Source: Cupriavidus sp. UYMMa02A
Lineage (GTDB): Bacteria; Pseudomonadota; Gammaproteobacteria; Burkholderiales; Burkholderiaceae
Direction of reading: 5' to 3'
DNA: 64,000 nt
Assembly: GCA_001725945.1 (NCBI GenBank)
Contig: LRMT01000049.1
Span: 62,001-126,000 of the forward strand
Position numbers and translations under genes: made by a program. The notes below the pieces were generated by a model that ran no database searches, was not told the DNA's origin, and saw nothing but the letters and a program-made list of their open reading frames with translations. Of this stretch, positions 47,641-57,413 are shown piece after piece. Every line of letters begins with the position of its first letter. Positions within the stretch are counted from its first letter, which is position 1.

Positions 47641-48394
47641 GAGCGACAGGTCACCCGTAACCGGTCAATCTCGTTTTGCAGAAGTTCGAGCTGCAGTTTG
47701 CGTTCGATCGATTCCAGCTGGGGGAAGCTCTAGAATTCCGCAAACATGCGGGCCTGCAAAGCGCCATGACCGACACGGCATGGGGATCCGCTGGGCCGCT
47801 GTCCGTTACCCCGGTGGCATGCTTTGGCTCCATTGCAGCAGGGCAACTCTGACACGTTCGGCGGCGGTATCTTGAGCTGCCAGCGTTGTCCCTGATTCCA
47901 TGTAACTTTCGCTGCTTGAAACCGCGCGCGTCGCGCATGTCGATGAGGTGCGTGCCTTCCTGCCGCACGCCGAGCCGGTTCGCGATTGGGCCTTCACGGG
48001 GCTCACGCGACGCCAGCGCAACATCGTCGAACTGGGCTGTTACTAAGCCTAGTTCGCCGCGCACCTGGATCTGTGTCATATTTTTGCCAAGCTGGAAGTG
48101 GAGAACCCATCCTCGCAGACTCTCGGGGCGCGCGGGGCGACCTCGATCGCGCTGATGCCTGCATCTGTCCCGCTTCCCAGGCTTGGCCCGGGCCGACCGG
48201 TGCATCTAGCGCACGAAAAAAGCTCTTGAAACTCTGGCGGCTCAACACTACCTAATTAGTGCCCAGCGCTCGCGATAACGCGCGGCGCGCTGTGTTCTGA
48301 TGGTGTTATGGCAGCGGCAACGCCCCGCGGCCGGTCATGCGCATGTCCCTGCAACCTTAGGTGCCCCGCCGCTGCATAGAAGGAGGATTGAACC
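47641..48394. other. Stretch without identified gene
   Basis: About 750 bases before the Hsp20 pair. A long minus-strand frame (47651-48205) has no recognisable domain and is probably accidental. Confidence 0.35.
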
Positions 48395-48834
48395 ATGAGT
48401 GATGTCTTTTTCGGGACCGACATGTTCAGTGAATTCGACCGGATGCAACGGCAGCTGGCGACCCTCTTTGGAGGCTTTCCTTCCAGCCTGCGTTCTGGAC
48501 GGTTCGGCGCGTTTCCCCCGGTTAATATCGGCACGACCGAAGACTCGATCGAGATCGTCGTGTTCGCGCCGGGCGTGCGGCGAACCAGCTCGAGATCACG
48601 GTCGACAAGGGGCTGCTGACCATCGGCGGCGAGCGGGGCCGGGTTCGACCGGAAGGCGAGACGGAGGCGCGGCCCTATGCTCAGGAGCGTTTCAGTGGAA
48701 GCTTCCGCCGCGTGATCGAGCTGCCGCAGTCGGCCGACCCTGACAAGGTCCAGGCACGCTACGCCAATGGTTGCCTGTTGATCAGCGTAGGCAAGCGCGA
48801 AGCGTCGCGCCCGCGTCCCATTACCGTCAGCTGA
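48395..48834 (+). CDS. Small heat-shock protein Hsp20 (one frameshift)
   Basis: MSDVFFGTDMFSEFDRMQRQ begins the protein, with GGAGG 7 bases before the ATG. The alpha-crystallin domain runs from PPVNIGTTEDSIEIVVFAPG to YANGCLLISVGKRE, with the I-x-V/I tail motif in LLISV. Loss of a G near 48578 (AANQLEITVDKGLLTIGGER in the other frame) breaks the frame. Restored length is ~146 residues. Hsp20 proteins hold unfolding proteins at the membrane or in the cytosol. A second Hsp20 gene follows after 15 bases. Confidence 0.85.
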
Positions 48835-48849
48835 GATCAGGAGGTAGCC

Positions 48850-49267
48850 ATGAACACATCGAACCCGGTCGTCCAGCGTGACCAGAACCAGCAAGGCAGC
48901 CAGGGCGCCGTTGACCAGCGCCGCGAAGACACACAGGCGATGACGCTGGTGCCAGCCGTCGACATCTTCGAGACCGCCGCCGGCGTAACGCTATGGGCTG
49001 ACCTGCCCGGCGTGCCGCGCGAGAACCTGGAGGTCAACGTCCACGACTCAAGCCTGCGCATCGAAGGCGAGCGTGGTGCCGACTCCGGCTGGCCTGCGCG
49101 TTCAGCATGCTGAGGTGCGGCAGCCGCGCTACGTGCGGACGTTTACGCTCAGTCCTGACTTGGACGCTTCGCGCATTGAGGCCAACCTGCAGGACGGCGT
49201 GCTTAAGTTGACCATCCCACGGCGCGAGGAGACAAAGTCCAGGCGAATTGAAGTGTCGGTCGGCTGA
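48850..49267 (+). CDS. Second Hsp20-family chaperone (one frameshift)
   Basis: MNTSNPVVQRDQNQQGSQGA, with AGGAGG before the ATG. The alpha-crystallin domain covers VPAVDIFETAAGVTLWADLP, GVPRENLEVNVHDSSLRIEG, RQPRYVRTFTLSPDLDASRI and LQDGVLKLTIPRRE. The frame breaks near 49075 by one base. Length restored ~139 residues. The 15-base spacing to the first Hsp20 gene indicates one operon; the pair probably forms hetero-oligomers. A GC hairpin at 49286-49302 follows but lacks a T-run. Confidence 0.85.
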
Positions 49268-49302
49268 GGCCCCTAGCGGCAGGACGCGGCGCGCTGCGCC
49301 GC

Positions 49303-49484
49303 CGTTTATCTTCCTGCTACTGCCTATCTGGCATAGCTCTAGTTCTCCAGCACCGCGCGCGGTCACGTGCTTTCGATTCGTCTCCAAGAGGCAGCACAGC
49401 ACCTCTTCCAGGTTGACCTCGGGGCTTCCAGCGCAGTTCTTTGACGGCGTTGTCGATTCTGGCCATGCGGTGCTGCTCGACTTA
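49303..49484. other. Intergenic stretch
   Basis: About 180 bases between the Hsp20 operon and a debranching-enzyme fragment; nothing recognised. Confidence 0.3.
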
Positions 49485-49676
49485 TAAAAGTCGCGCGCGT
49501 ACCGCGACCGAAGGACTGCTGAATCAGGGATGGAAGGACAGCCAGGATTCCGTATTCCACGCGGACGGAACGCTGGCCCAAGGCCCCATCGCGCTGGTGG
49601 AGGTCATCGTTCTTTGCCTGCGAAAACTTGCGGCGGCCGCTCGAGATTCAGCTTGCAGAAAGGCTTTGGGGGCATG
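49485..49676 (+). pseudogene. Fragment of an amylo-alpha-1,6-glucosidase (glycogen debranching) gene
   Basis: TATEGLLNQGWKDSQDSVFH-ADGTLAQGPIALVEV is the conserved core of bacterial amylo-alpha-1,6-glucosidase-type proteins (NQGWKDS...FHADG...GPIAL). The following residues KLAAAARDSACRKALG fit the next helix. Both ends are missing. Confidence 0.6.
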
Positions 49677-49770
49677 AAGGATCCTTTGAATCAGTAGCTT
49701 TACAACTACTTGATTCAAAACAGATTTCACAACCTCACCGCCAGATTTCGCACGCAAAGCACGAATACCC

Positions 49771-50034
49771 TTCTTCCGCTACGGGGTCACGCCCACGGCC
49801 AACAAGCTCTACAGCCTCGCGCGCAAGGGCAGCATGGGCACGCCAGCCGAGGTCCTACAGCAGTTCTGGGAGGAGTTGCGAGGGCGAACCCGCGTCACGA
49901 TCGGCCCCAGGACCTGCCCGCAACGCTAAAGACGTTGCGGCCGAGGCCGAGCGCAATGCCGCGCTGGCGCTCTCGGCCCAGTTGGGGAGGCGCGGCAGGC
50001 GCAGGAAGCCATGCAGGCGAACTGGCGGCAGAGC
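49771..50034 (+). pseudogene. KfrA N-terminal-domain remnant
   Basis: FFRYGVTPTANKLYSLARKG-SMGTPAEVLQQFWEELRGRT is the KfrA_N DNA-binding domain found in plasmid partition/stability regulators. It continues after frame changes as DLPATLK and VAAEAERNAALALSAQ, the start of the coiled coil. The real N terminus and most of the coiled coil are absent. It indicates plasmid-derived DNA. Confidence 0.6.
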
Positions 50035-50281
50035 GCTAGGCGCATGCCGCTAACGCGGTTGGCACGTTGCAGTTGTCAGACTCCGACATACCTACTGCTC
50101 GTTGTTGGCTGTTGACCAACTAGCCTCGGAGCCACGCCCCGCCTCATTCGTTATCCCGACGCAAACAACGGTTCTAGATCAATTGGTTGGGGGATTCGTT
50201 CTTCTGCTGCTTGGCACAACCCCCGCGTATATGGCTGCGGGCGCAACAAACAAACCGTTCCCCCAAACCAGCAAGCCAGCC
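50035..50281. other. Intergenic stretch, nothing identified
   Basis: About 245 bases downstream of the convergent chemoreceptor gene. No clear terminator. Confidence 0.3.
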
Positions 50282-51841
50282 CTACTGGAGAACTCCATGC
50301 TCCAGCTTGAATACCTCCACCGTCTCGACCAATTTGGAGGCCTGCTGGCTCAAACTGTCGGCGGCTGCGGCGGACTTTTCCACCAAGGCGGCATTCTGCT
50401 GGGTCACATAGTCCAACTGACTAACGGCATTGCCCACCTGGGCAATACCAGAAGACTGCTCGGCTGTCGCGGTACTGATCTCAGCAAGAAGGTCGCTGAC
50501 TTGTTTCACCTGGCAAATGATGTCGCGCATCGATTCTTCGGCCGCGCTAGCCTGTTGACCACCCGCTCTGACATTTTCGACGCTGTGCGTGATCAGGTCT
50601 TTGATTTCTTTGGCTGCAACGGCAGTGCGCTGAGCCAGACCTCGTACTTCCGCGGCGACCACCGCAAAACCGCGCCCCTGTTCCCCTGCACGAGCCGCTT
50701 CCACAGCGGCGTTGAGCGCAAGGATATTAGTTTGAAATGCGATGCTGTCAATCACCCCGATGATGTCGCCAATCTTCTGACTGCTTGTCGTAATCGACTC
50801 CATTGTGCTGACAACCTGGCTGACAGCTTTGCCGCCTTGGGTCACGGCCTCACTCGCCGAATTCGCGATATGTGTGGCGTGCAGCGCCGCTTCGGCATTA
50901 TTCTTGATCGTCGAAGTGATTTCTTCCATTGAGGCCGCAGTCTGCTCCAGGTTTGCGGCTTGCTCTTCGGTACGCTGACTTAGATCCGTGTTGCCGGCAG
51001 CGATCTGTGCGGATCCGGTCGCGATGCTTTGTGAACTTTGGCGTACCGTGCAAACGACGGAGGCTAAATTCTCATTCATGATCTTCAGGGCGGAAAGCAG
51101 CTGGCCCGTCTCGTCTAAGCTTGCGATCTCGATGCGTGCGCTCAGGTCTCCTGCAGCCACCGTATGCGCCACTTCCAATGCCTGTCGGATCGGAGCCGTA
51201 ATCGAGTGAGTTAGCCGCCATGCAAAGATGGCGCCCAGTAAAAGAGCCGCCAGACCTGTGGCAAGCATCACGCTGCGCGCAGATTCGATGTCACTCGCTA
51301 TGGAGGCTCCTCTTGATACGACCAGTTTCTTTTGCCGATCACTCAAGGCCTCTACATGGCCCTTCAGAGATTCGAGTCGTGGAAGGGTTTCATCTAGCAA
51401 GAGTCGGGTTGCCTCCTCCCGCTTGTCTTGACTTAGCAAGTTGTCCACTCTCGTTATCGACGAGACATAGGATGCCCGCGCTTCGTTCACCTTTGCGAGC
51501 AAAGCCCTGCCTTCCGGATTGCGAACTAGCTTGTCCAAGACGTCAAGCGAGGCTACGACATTCTTCTTGTTGGCTTCGATCCGTTGATGGATCGTATCCC
51601 TTCTCTCCTTATCGGTGAAGAACAACTCCATCGTTCGCTGACCGTTGGCACGGGTGTAGGAGTCGAGCGTGGCAGCCGCCTCCGCTTTAACCCAGTCCTC
51701 GTGGACAATCTGGTTGCTAAGTGCTCCAACGGCTGAGAGCCGGGTCAACGCCAGGACAACCATTGTAGCGATAAGAGCCAGTACGATGCCGAAGCCTAGA
51801 CAAAGTCGAGTACCGATCCGAAGATTATTGAAGAAATTCAA
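50282..51841 (-). CDS. Methyl-accepting chemotaxis protein
   Basis: A complete 519-residue receptor, [20 protein letters not shown]. Two membrane helices (~12-33 and ~190-210) enclose a periplasmic four-helix-bundle domain ([20 protein letters not shown]...). A HAMP domain (~211-265) and the signalling domain follow. The hairpin tip is [36 protein letters not shown]. There is no C-terminal CheR-binding pentapeptide. It senses a small ligand and controls CheA; the ligand is unknown. No frameshift is seen over 1.5 kb. Confidence 0.9.
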   Translation of the reverse strand: MNFFNNLRIGTRLCLGFGIVLALIATMVVLALTRLSAVGALSNQIVHEDWVKAEAAATLDSYTRANGQRTMELFFTDKERRDTIHQRIEANKKNVVASLDVLDKLVRNPEGRALLAKVNEARASYVSSITRVDNLLSQDKREEATRLLLDETLPRLESLKGHVEALSDRQKKLVVSRGASIASDIESARSVMLATGLAALLLGAIFAWRLTHSITAPIRQALEVAHTVAAGDLSARIEIASLDETGQLLSALKIMNENLASVVCTVRQSSQSIATGSAQIAAGNTDLSQRTEEQAANLEQTAASMEEITSTIKNNAEAALHATHIANSASEAVTQGGKAVSQVVSTMESITTSSQKIGDIIGVIDSIAFQTNILALNAAVEAARAGEQGRGFAVVAAEVRGLAQRTAVAAKEIKDLITHSVENVRAGGQQASAAEESMRDIICQVKQVSDLLAEISTATAEQSSGIAQVGNAVSQLDYVTQQNAALVEKSAAAADSLSQQASKLVETVEVFKLEHGVLQ

Positions 51842-52234
51842 TTTATTATTTCCTTATTAAATTTCTACTGACTGAATTCTCGGTAGATTGATTGAAATTT
51901 CTCCGCCACGAAACAATCTCATTGGCGGAGCTAATCGATTCGGGTCCGTGTGGAATAGATCGGCAGGAATGGCAACAATCTTTATCCCCCGTTCGGGTGA
52001 TAAATAGCAAAAAGTGCGATGCATCGTACGCGTTTCGATTATTAGGCGGATTGCGGGTGGTAGCCATAAGTGACGGATTCGCCTTGCCCGGACCCGCGCT
52101 CGTTCAGGCAGGCGTGGCGGTAGGGCCACTTCGACCTTTTCCGCCATTCCGGAATATTCCCCGCATCCGCGGCTCTGACTCGACAAGATGCCTTGCACCA
52201 CGAGGCATCACTGACATGCCAACCTGATTTGCGA
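51842..52234. other. Upstream region of the chemoreceptor gene
   Basis: The first ~70 bases are strongly AT-rich (TTATTATTTCCTTATTAAAT) and probably carry its promoter. The rest shows no gene. Confidence 0.35.
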
Positions 52235-52608
52235 TTACTCGGCCCAAATGGAATCGGTGTCCCGCAACAGATGCCCGGCCAGGATGTAATCGCCCATCTT
52301 CATAGCTCTCGTTTCCAAGGCTGTCAGTTCGCAGGCAGCCAGCTCAGTCAGTGCAAACTGGCAATAGAGATTGCGCTGGCGGAACGTCAGCTTCGGGCGC
52401 TTCAGACCCGCAGCAAGTGCCGCCGGCGACTCGACGGCAACGCTCTCAGGGCGCGATTCTCGACGCGACCCCCCGTTTTCAGGCCAAGGTGACTGAGCTC
52501 AGAAGCGTCTCGCCAAGCCGACTCGTAGTCGAGTCCGACCAACGCTACGCCCTCTATCTCCAGAAGCCTGATGGCTTCTCCTTTGGTTTCAGCCCGAGCC
52601 GTTGTCAT
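52235..52608 (-). CDS. Conserved hypothetical protein (~124 aa), copy 2 (one frameshift)
   Basis: This is the paralogue of 2224-2598. It starts MTTARAETKGEAIRLLEIEG with GGGGGAA upstream of the ATG at 52608. The second half, ESVAVESPAALAAGLKRPKL, RQRNLYCQFALTELAACELT and GHLLRDTDSIWAE, is in another frame. Restoring one G near 52451 gives RVENRGPESVAV, matching RVQYRGHESIAV of copy 1. Function unknown. Confidence 0.65.
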
Positions 52609-53753
52609 GTTTTCCCCCGTTCAAATCTTCCGGCGCATAAGCTACTGGTCTATCGCCTACGCTCCAGTGAGCTCAAATCAATGTGTTCTGTGCACTTGGC
52701 TTGATGGCTGCATCGCAGCCGCAAGTGCTGGATTCTGCTCAAACTCGTTCGCAAACCATAGGAAGGCTTTGGCTCCCTCAAATTTGAGGCCAAATTTGCA
52801 CTTAATTCTGACGTAAGAAAATTTTAAGTCAATATAGAATGCCCTGCCGTTTTGCTACCACCCGTGTCCCCGCGTCGGGCGACGCGGGTTCTTTTTGGGA
52901 CAAAGCGGCCAATTCCCCTTCAGCATGTATCTTCTTCATTTGCCTCGCCAGCGACGTCTCATCGAAGGATCTGGATGGCGCCGGAGAAAACCGACCGGTC
53001 AGTTGGCAAATGATCTCCAATTAATGATCGGGGCGAAGACTCCATCATGGCCGAGGCGCATGCAATGAGCCTTGCAACGAGCGACACTCCTCGGTGCATT
53101 AAGCAAGCGCGCGTGACGCGAATTCAGGCATATTGGGGAATCCTGAATCCAAGAGGATGATCGTGCAAGGGGGTAGAAGGTCCCCGGTCCACTCCGTCAA
53201 ACATTAGCGCTGACGAAACGTGGCTTTCGTCGCCTTCAGGCCGCGAATTAATGTTACGGCGCCATGGCGAAGTTCAATGAGCACAACAGTGCCGAAACTG
53301 CCGTCGTCATCGTTGCGCTTTTGAACTGTATCGTTGGCGGCACAATAACAAGGTAGGGTCTCAATCTGACCCATTGGTCAGCAAGTTGAAGGCAGCGACG
53401 TGTAAGCCTAATTTGCCTGCCAATTAGTGATACCCATTGGGCGGTCACCGTTTAACTTGCGGAACATTTGAGATACATCAAGTTGAGATGAACAAGTGGG
53501 TCGCATGCTGCGAATAGCGGGCGACAATCGAGACTCTGGATCACCGAAGAAGAGCCTTCCTCGCATTGAATACTACGCTGCGAGAGGCTATGATGCTCTT
53601 TCCGGGCGCACGTGACCAAACGCGCGCTCGCCAGCCAGTACTTGGTGTTCGAGAGCAACGTGGCCGCTTTATACAAGCTTGGTCAACGATTCGGACAATA
53701 GTGAAGTCCCGTAGTCCCGTAGCACTATTAGACCTATAGCTTGGGAGACGACT
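52609..53753. other. 1.1-kb stretch without identified gene
   Basis: Apart from the terminator-like hairpin at 52869-52896, I see no supported gene. A short plus frame ending 53699 reads HVTKRALASQYLVFESNVAA-LYKLGQ and could be a gene tail; several other short frames are open but not recognisable. Confidence 0.35.
52869..52896 (+). terminator. Strong terminator-like hairpin with no coding gene upstream
   Basis: CCCGCGTC-GGGC-GACGCGGG is a perfect 8-bp stem with a four-base loop, followed by T-rich CTTTTTT-like sequence. No plus-strand gene precedes it within several hundred bases. A weak promoter-like pair (CTGACG at 52808, TATAGA at 52833) lies just upstream, so it could end a small RNA. 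Confidence 0.6.
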
Positions 53754-53984
53754 GTGCTGAGCCATCATGAATTTGCCACGTTGGTATTGCTTAATGCCAA
53801 CCCGCAGCCAATGGAGCTGGACTGGACGGACATAGAGGCGTTACTTGAGCGCCAGCTCGTCACGCTGGAGCGGCTCGGACCAAACCATAGCCGTCCGCAA
53901 GTCACAATCCAAGGCTATGCCTTCCTCAAAGCCCTTGGTCGTGTTCGAGCTATGGGTGGCCAAGATCGCCAAGCCTGGCAATAA
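53754..53984 (+). CDS. Small MLS-HE family protein, copy 2 (76 aa)
   Basis: The GTG at 53754, preceded by GGGAG, begins (M)LSHHEFATLVLLNANPQPME. It aligns with the proteins at 717-917 and 56181-56378: LLERQLVTLE, RPQVTIQGYAFLKALGRVR. This copy has a ~10-residue C-terminal extension (AMGGQDRQAWQ). Function unknown. Confidence 0.65.
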   Translation: MLSHHEFATLVLLNANPQPMELDWTDIEALLERQLVTLERLGPNHSRPQVTIQGYAFLKALGRVRAMGGQDRQAWQ

Positions 53985-54169
53985 GCGTATCGCTTTGCGC
54001 CGCACAGAACGTCGCCGCCCTGGAAAATTCCTGGCTCCGACGCTTCCTTGAAGATTTCATTTTGGCATACGCCGCAAGCGCACAACGCTGCAATTGACGT
54101 TGACTCGATTACCCCATTTCAGCCTGTCACCGAACAGTGCAGGGACAGGCTGCACCCAGGAGACGCAAA

Positions 54170-54730
54170 ATGTGGACAGTGGAACAATGCCAGAACGTGC
54201 AATCGGCCAGTCTTGACGTCATGCTTGGATTGGCCAAGCACGCCTTCGGTAGCTTCGAAAAGGTGGTGGCGCTAAATCTCCAGACAACGAAGACGACCTT
54301 GGCACTGACCAGAGAGGGGATAGTGAAAACCCTGTCGGCTCAGAGCCCACAAGAAGTCGCCGAACTACAAATCCAATGGCTTCAGCCAGTAAGCGAAAAC
54401 GCTTTGGCCTATCGGCGTCAATTGCAGGACATCCTTGCGGCCACGCGGGCGGAGTTCGCGAAGGTCGCAGAAGCCCAGTACACAGCAAGCAGGGACCAAC
54501 TGCAAGACTTCTTCGAAGGTGCGGTGAACAATGCACCTTCAGGCTCGACGTCGCCGCTGGGTGCCTGGCGGGAGGCCATCAAGGCGACCACTATGCTCTT
54601 CGAGTCAATGCAGTCGACGACGAAGCAAGCCGTGGAAGTTGCCGAGGGCAGCTTCAATACTGCCGTGAACGAGGCCACAAAAAGCGTGCGACGTCGCGAG
54701 GCGCAGGCGTCCCCAGTAGCCGCAAAGTAG
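54170..54730 (+). CDS. phaP: Phasin (PHA granule-associated protein)
   Basis: A complete 186-residue protein, MWTVEQCQNVQSASLDVMLG, with AGGAGA eight bases before the ATG. It is amphipathic and almost entirely helical (ALNLQTTKTTLALTREGIVK, AYRRQLQDILAATRAEFAKV), which matches the phasin_2 family. Phasins coat polyhydroxyalkanoate granules and limit their size. An acetoacetyl-CoA reductase gene follows 112 bases downstream. Confidence 0.8.
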   Translation: MWTVEQCQNVQSASLDVMLGLAKHAFGSFEKVVALNLQTTKTTLALTREGIVKTLSAQSPQEVAELQIQWLQPVSENALAYRRQLQDILAATRAEFAKVAEAQYTASRDQLQDFFEGAVNNAPSGSTSPLGAWREAIKATTMLFESMQSTTKQAVEVAEGSFNTAVNEATKSVRRREAQASPVAAK

Positions 54731-54842
54731 GCCATAGCGCCAGCTACTCGGTAGCTTCCCAGTCTGACCACGTTTAGCGAGACTGGCGAGTTGCCGGACC
54801 CTACGTCATTCGGACGGTTTTACCACTGAGAGGACTGGAGAC

Positions 54843-55586
54843 ATGACCAGGAAAGTTGCCGTGGTCACGGGCGGCATGGGTGGTATTGGTGAGGCGATCA
54901 GTGTTCGCCTTCACGACGCCGGATATGAAGTGGCAGTCACGCATTCGCCCGGCAACAGCAGCGTCCCGAACTGGTTGGGAAGCATGGAGGAGAGCGGGCG
55001 CAAGTTCCACGCGTATTCTGTAGACGTCGCCGACTACGATTCGTGTCAGCGGTGCGTTGCGGCAATCCGGGAAGAACTTGGCCCTGTCGACATCTTGATC
55101 AACAACGCCGGCATTACGCGCGACGCGAGCTTCAAGAAGTTGGACAAGGTCAACTGGGATGCGGTCATGCGAACCAATCTCGACTCCGTGTTCAATATGA
55201 CCAAGCCGGTGTGCGACGACATGGTTAAAAGGGGCTGGGGCCGCATCGTCAATGTGTCCTCCATCATTGGCTCCAAGGGTGGCTTCGGCCAGGCCAACTA
55301 CGCGGCGGCGAAGGCCGGCATGCACGGCTTCACCAAATCGCTGGCGCTGGAGGTGGCCAAGAGCGGTGTCACCGTCAACACGGTATCACCCGGCTTCATT
55401 GCCACCAAGATGGTGACGGCCGTGCCTCAGGAGATTCTCGATACCAAAATCATTCCGCAAATCCCGGTAGGTCGTCTTGGCAAGCCGGAAGAGGTGGCCG
55501 CGCTGATTGCATACCTATGCTCGGAGGACGCCGCTTTCGTGACGGGGGCGAATATCGCCATCAACGGCGGCCAGCACATGCAGTAA
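54843..55586 (+). CDS. phaB: Acetoacetyl-CoA reductase PhaB (SDR)
   Basis: A complete 247-residue short-chain dehydrogenase, MTRKVAVVTGGMGGIGEAIS. The cofactor loop is TGGMGGIG (residues 9-16), NNAG is at ~88, Ser in NVSSIIGSKGGFG (~138-150), the catalytic pair in YAAAKAG (~153-157), and the C terminus is NIAINGGQHMQ. It is the NADPH-dependent reductase giving (R)-3-hydroxybutyryl-CoA for PHB synthesis. GGAG precedes the ATG. No phaC or phaA gene lies in the window, so this is an accessory phaB copy paired with a phasin. Confidence 0.88.
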   Translation: MTRKVAVVTGGMGGIGEAISVRLHDAGYEVAVTHSPGNSSVPNWLGSMEESGRKFHAYSVDVADYDSCQRCVAAIREELGPVDILINNAGITRDASFKKLDKVNWDAVMRTNLDSVFNMTKPVCDDMVKRGWGRIVNVSSIIGSKGGFGQANYAAAKAGMHGFTKSLALEVAKSGVTVNTVSPGFIATKMVTAVPQEILDTKIIPQIPVGRLGKPEEVAALIAYLCSEDAAFVTGANIAINGGQHMQ

Positions 55587-56180
55587 GGTTTTGAAGCTAT
55601 CGAGCTCACAGCTGGACGGCGCCCGGATCGGCTCTGCATTTGCTGGACGGCGGCGAAATCAACAATAGCGACCTGCGACGGGCAACTCCGTTTGGGACTT
55701 TGCCTCCCAGCGGCAGTTCGCAGAAACGGGTACGCCCTTGCGAGCGATCGGACATGACGTCAACCGTACCGCAAGCGATACCGGAGTCCTTCGGGCAAAC
55801 AGGCGCCCGGGCGCACGGAGGGGCGGGCCATCATGGCGCCTGAGCTCTTGCACGACCGCATCGCTCGCTGACTGACGAGCAGCAACGCCTGTTGCCGCGC
55901 ACCGCTTGGCCTCCGCGGTGCTGCATGTGAGGCTTCATGGGGTAAAGAGCCTTCAAGGCGCGCCGGGCGGGTTTTTTGCTACGTCTGTCGAGGCCACCAT
56001 GTTCTCGACCACTAATGCGTGTCGGGACGGGCCCCACGGAGGGATGATTTCCTGCGTTGCATCGCCCAGCCCCCTCCTGGACTCCTTTCGATGACCGAAG
56101 TGCACTGCGGCTCTGCGCGAGATGTTGCGCTGTGCCGCTTCGTCGCGCCCCCCTAACCTGGCGTAAGAGGGGTGCCAGAC
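55587..56180. other. Stretch without identified gene
   Basis: About 590 bases. A GGCGCGCC palindrome followed by GGGCGGGTTTTTT near 55958-55977 might terminate phaB transcription, though the stem is not well formed. Confidence 0.3.
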
Positions 56181-56378
56181 TTAGTTGCTTCGCCCGACAG
56201 CCCTGAGGACGGAGTGGCCGCGATCAGTTATCCGAGGGCGCGGTTGACCCCATGAGCGACCTTCGAGCGCAACAAGCTGGCGCTCCGCCAGGGCCTTGAT
56301 AGCCATAGGGTCCAAGTCGCATGGATTCGGTGAATCCTTGACCAAGATGAGAGTAGCGATTTCGTGGAGACTCAGCAT
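56181..56378 (-). CDS. Small MLS-HE family protein, copy 3 (65 aa)
   Basis: MLSLHEIATLILVKDSPNPC... with AGGA before the ATG at 56378. Closest to copies 1 and 2 in the MLSxHE(I/F)AxLxL start, the DLDPMAIKALAERQLVALEG helix and RPRITDRGHSVLRAVGR end. Function unknown. Confidence 0.65.
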   Translation of the reverse strand: MLSLHEIATLILVKDSPNPCDLDPMAIKALAERQLVALEGRSWGQPRPRITDRGHSVLRAVGRSN

Positions 56379-56560
56379 GTTCCTGCGTTGTTATTTGAGC
56401 CGCGTCATTTTGAGGAACGGTATGGTAGAGAGGCTGGATCGGATTCCACAATCCGAAGCGCGTAACACTTTGTGTCCTTGGTGTTCAACCGTCCCATTGT
56501 GAAAGGGCAATATGTCAGACCGGTTTCGGCGGCTGCACAAAAAAGCGCCCGCGTTGCCGG

Positions 56561-56950
56561 CTAGTGGCACGGACGCCGGAAGAACAATGAAAGAGTCGCA
56601 GTGATATAGATGCGCTTTGCATCATAACCAAGGACCTTTTGATAACGACTTTTGCCCGGGATGGGGAGCAGACACGCGCAGGACCATTGAGTTCCGCAGA
56701 ACCTCACTGGAGCCATTCTAGTCCGACGGAGAATCTGATTGCGTGTGTCCCGTTTGCGGCTGATCAGTCCATCTTTGTTGAAGTTCTGGACCACATACTT
56801 CAGGCAGCGATGCGAACCGGTCAACAACGGAAATGAACTTTCTGCGATCAGCCCATGCTTGGATGGCGAAACGCTGGTCATTGTCCAGTCATCGTCAGCA
56901 AAGGCACGTCGACGCATGGCTGCACCCGAACCGAAGAGGTTGGGGCGCAT
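56561..56950 (-). CDS. Unassigned open frame, possible helix-turn-helix transposase relic
   Basis: The minus-strand frame starts MRPNLFGSGAAMRRRAFADD and contains CLKYVVQNFNKDGLISRKRD. This weakly recalls the helix-turn-helix and FNxxGL motif at the start of IS630-type transposases. The C-terminal part is not protein-like. I cannot confirm it. Confidence 0.22.
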   Translation of the reverse strand: MRPNLFGSGAAMRRRAFADDDWTMTSVSPSKHGLIAESSFPLLTGSHRCLKYVVQNFNKDGLISRKRDTRNQILRRTRMAPVRFCGTQWSCACLLPIPGKSRYQKVLGYDAKRIYITATLSLFFRRPCH

Positions 56951-57038
56951 TTGAATGCGATTCTGGATGACCGGTCACGTCGGTACGATGAACGCCGGCT
57001 GGCTGTCTAACGGCATCGCGGGCGGTGAAGCGCGCTCG

Positions 57039-57413
57039 CTAAGCCTCCCGCCCTTTCCAGAAATCGTCAACGATCCGGCGCGTCGTGGCACTCACGATCA
57101 CCTCTGTCAGCTCCTCCGTCGAGAACCACTGACAGCGATCTATTTCCTTGCTTGGCTTTGCCGAAGCAGACTTCCCAATATTTGCGATAAAGACATGATG
57201 GACCGTCGTCGCCCCGATAACCTGAAATAGAAAGCCAAGCCCTTTGGCCTGTAGCGCTGTCTCTTCCTGAAGCTCTCGCACCGCAGCGTCAGCGTAGGTT
57301 TCGTCCTTGCCCGGCCGCCCGCCTGGCAAGGCCCACCGGATGCCATCCCTGGAAACCAGTAGCAGACGGTCGCCGCGTGCGCAAACTACGGTGGCTCGTG
57401 CCTTTCTCTTCAT
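57039..57413 (-). CDS. NUDIX hydrolase
   Basis: A complete 124-residue protein, MKRKARATVVCARGDRLLLV. The NUDIX box GGRPGKDETYADAAVRELQE-ETAL matches G-x5-E-x7-R-E-U-x-E-E-x-G/T-U. It hydrolyses a nucleoside diphosphate linked to another group; the substrate cannot be predicted. A C-terminal fragment of a close relative lies at 61735-61848. Confidence 0.8.
   Translation of the reverse strand: MKRKARATVVCARGDRLLLVSRDGIRWALPGGRPGKDETYADAAVRELQEETALQAKGLGFLFQVIGATTVHHVFIANIGKSASAKPSKEIDRCQWFSTEELTEVIVSATTRRIVDDFWKGREA

Noticed and set aside
47651..48205. 184-codon minus-strand frame before the Hsp20 genes
   Set aside because: Arg/Cys/Ser-rich composition without any domain or start signal.
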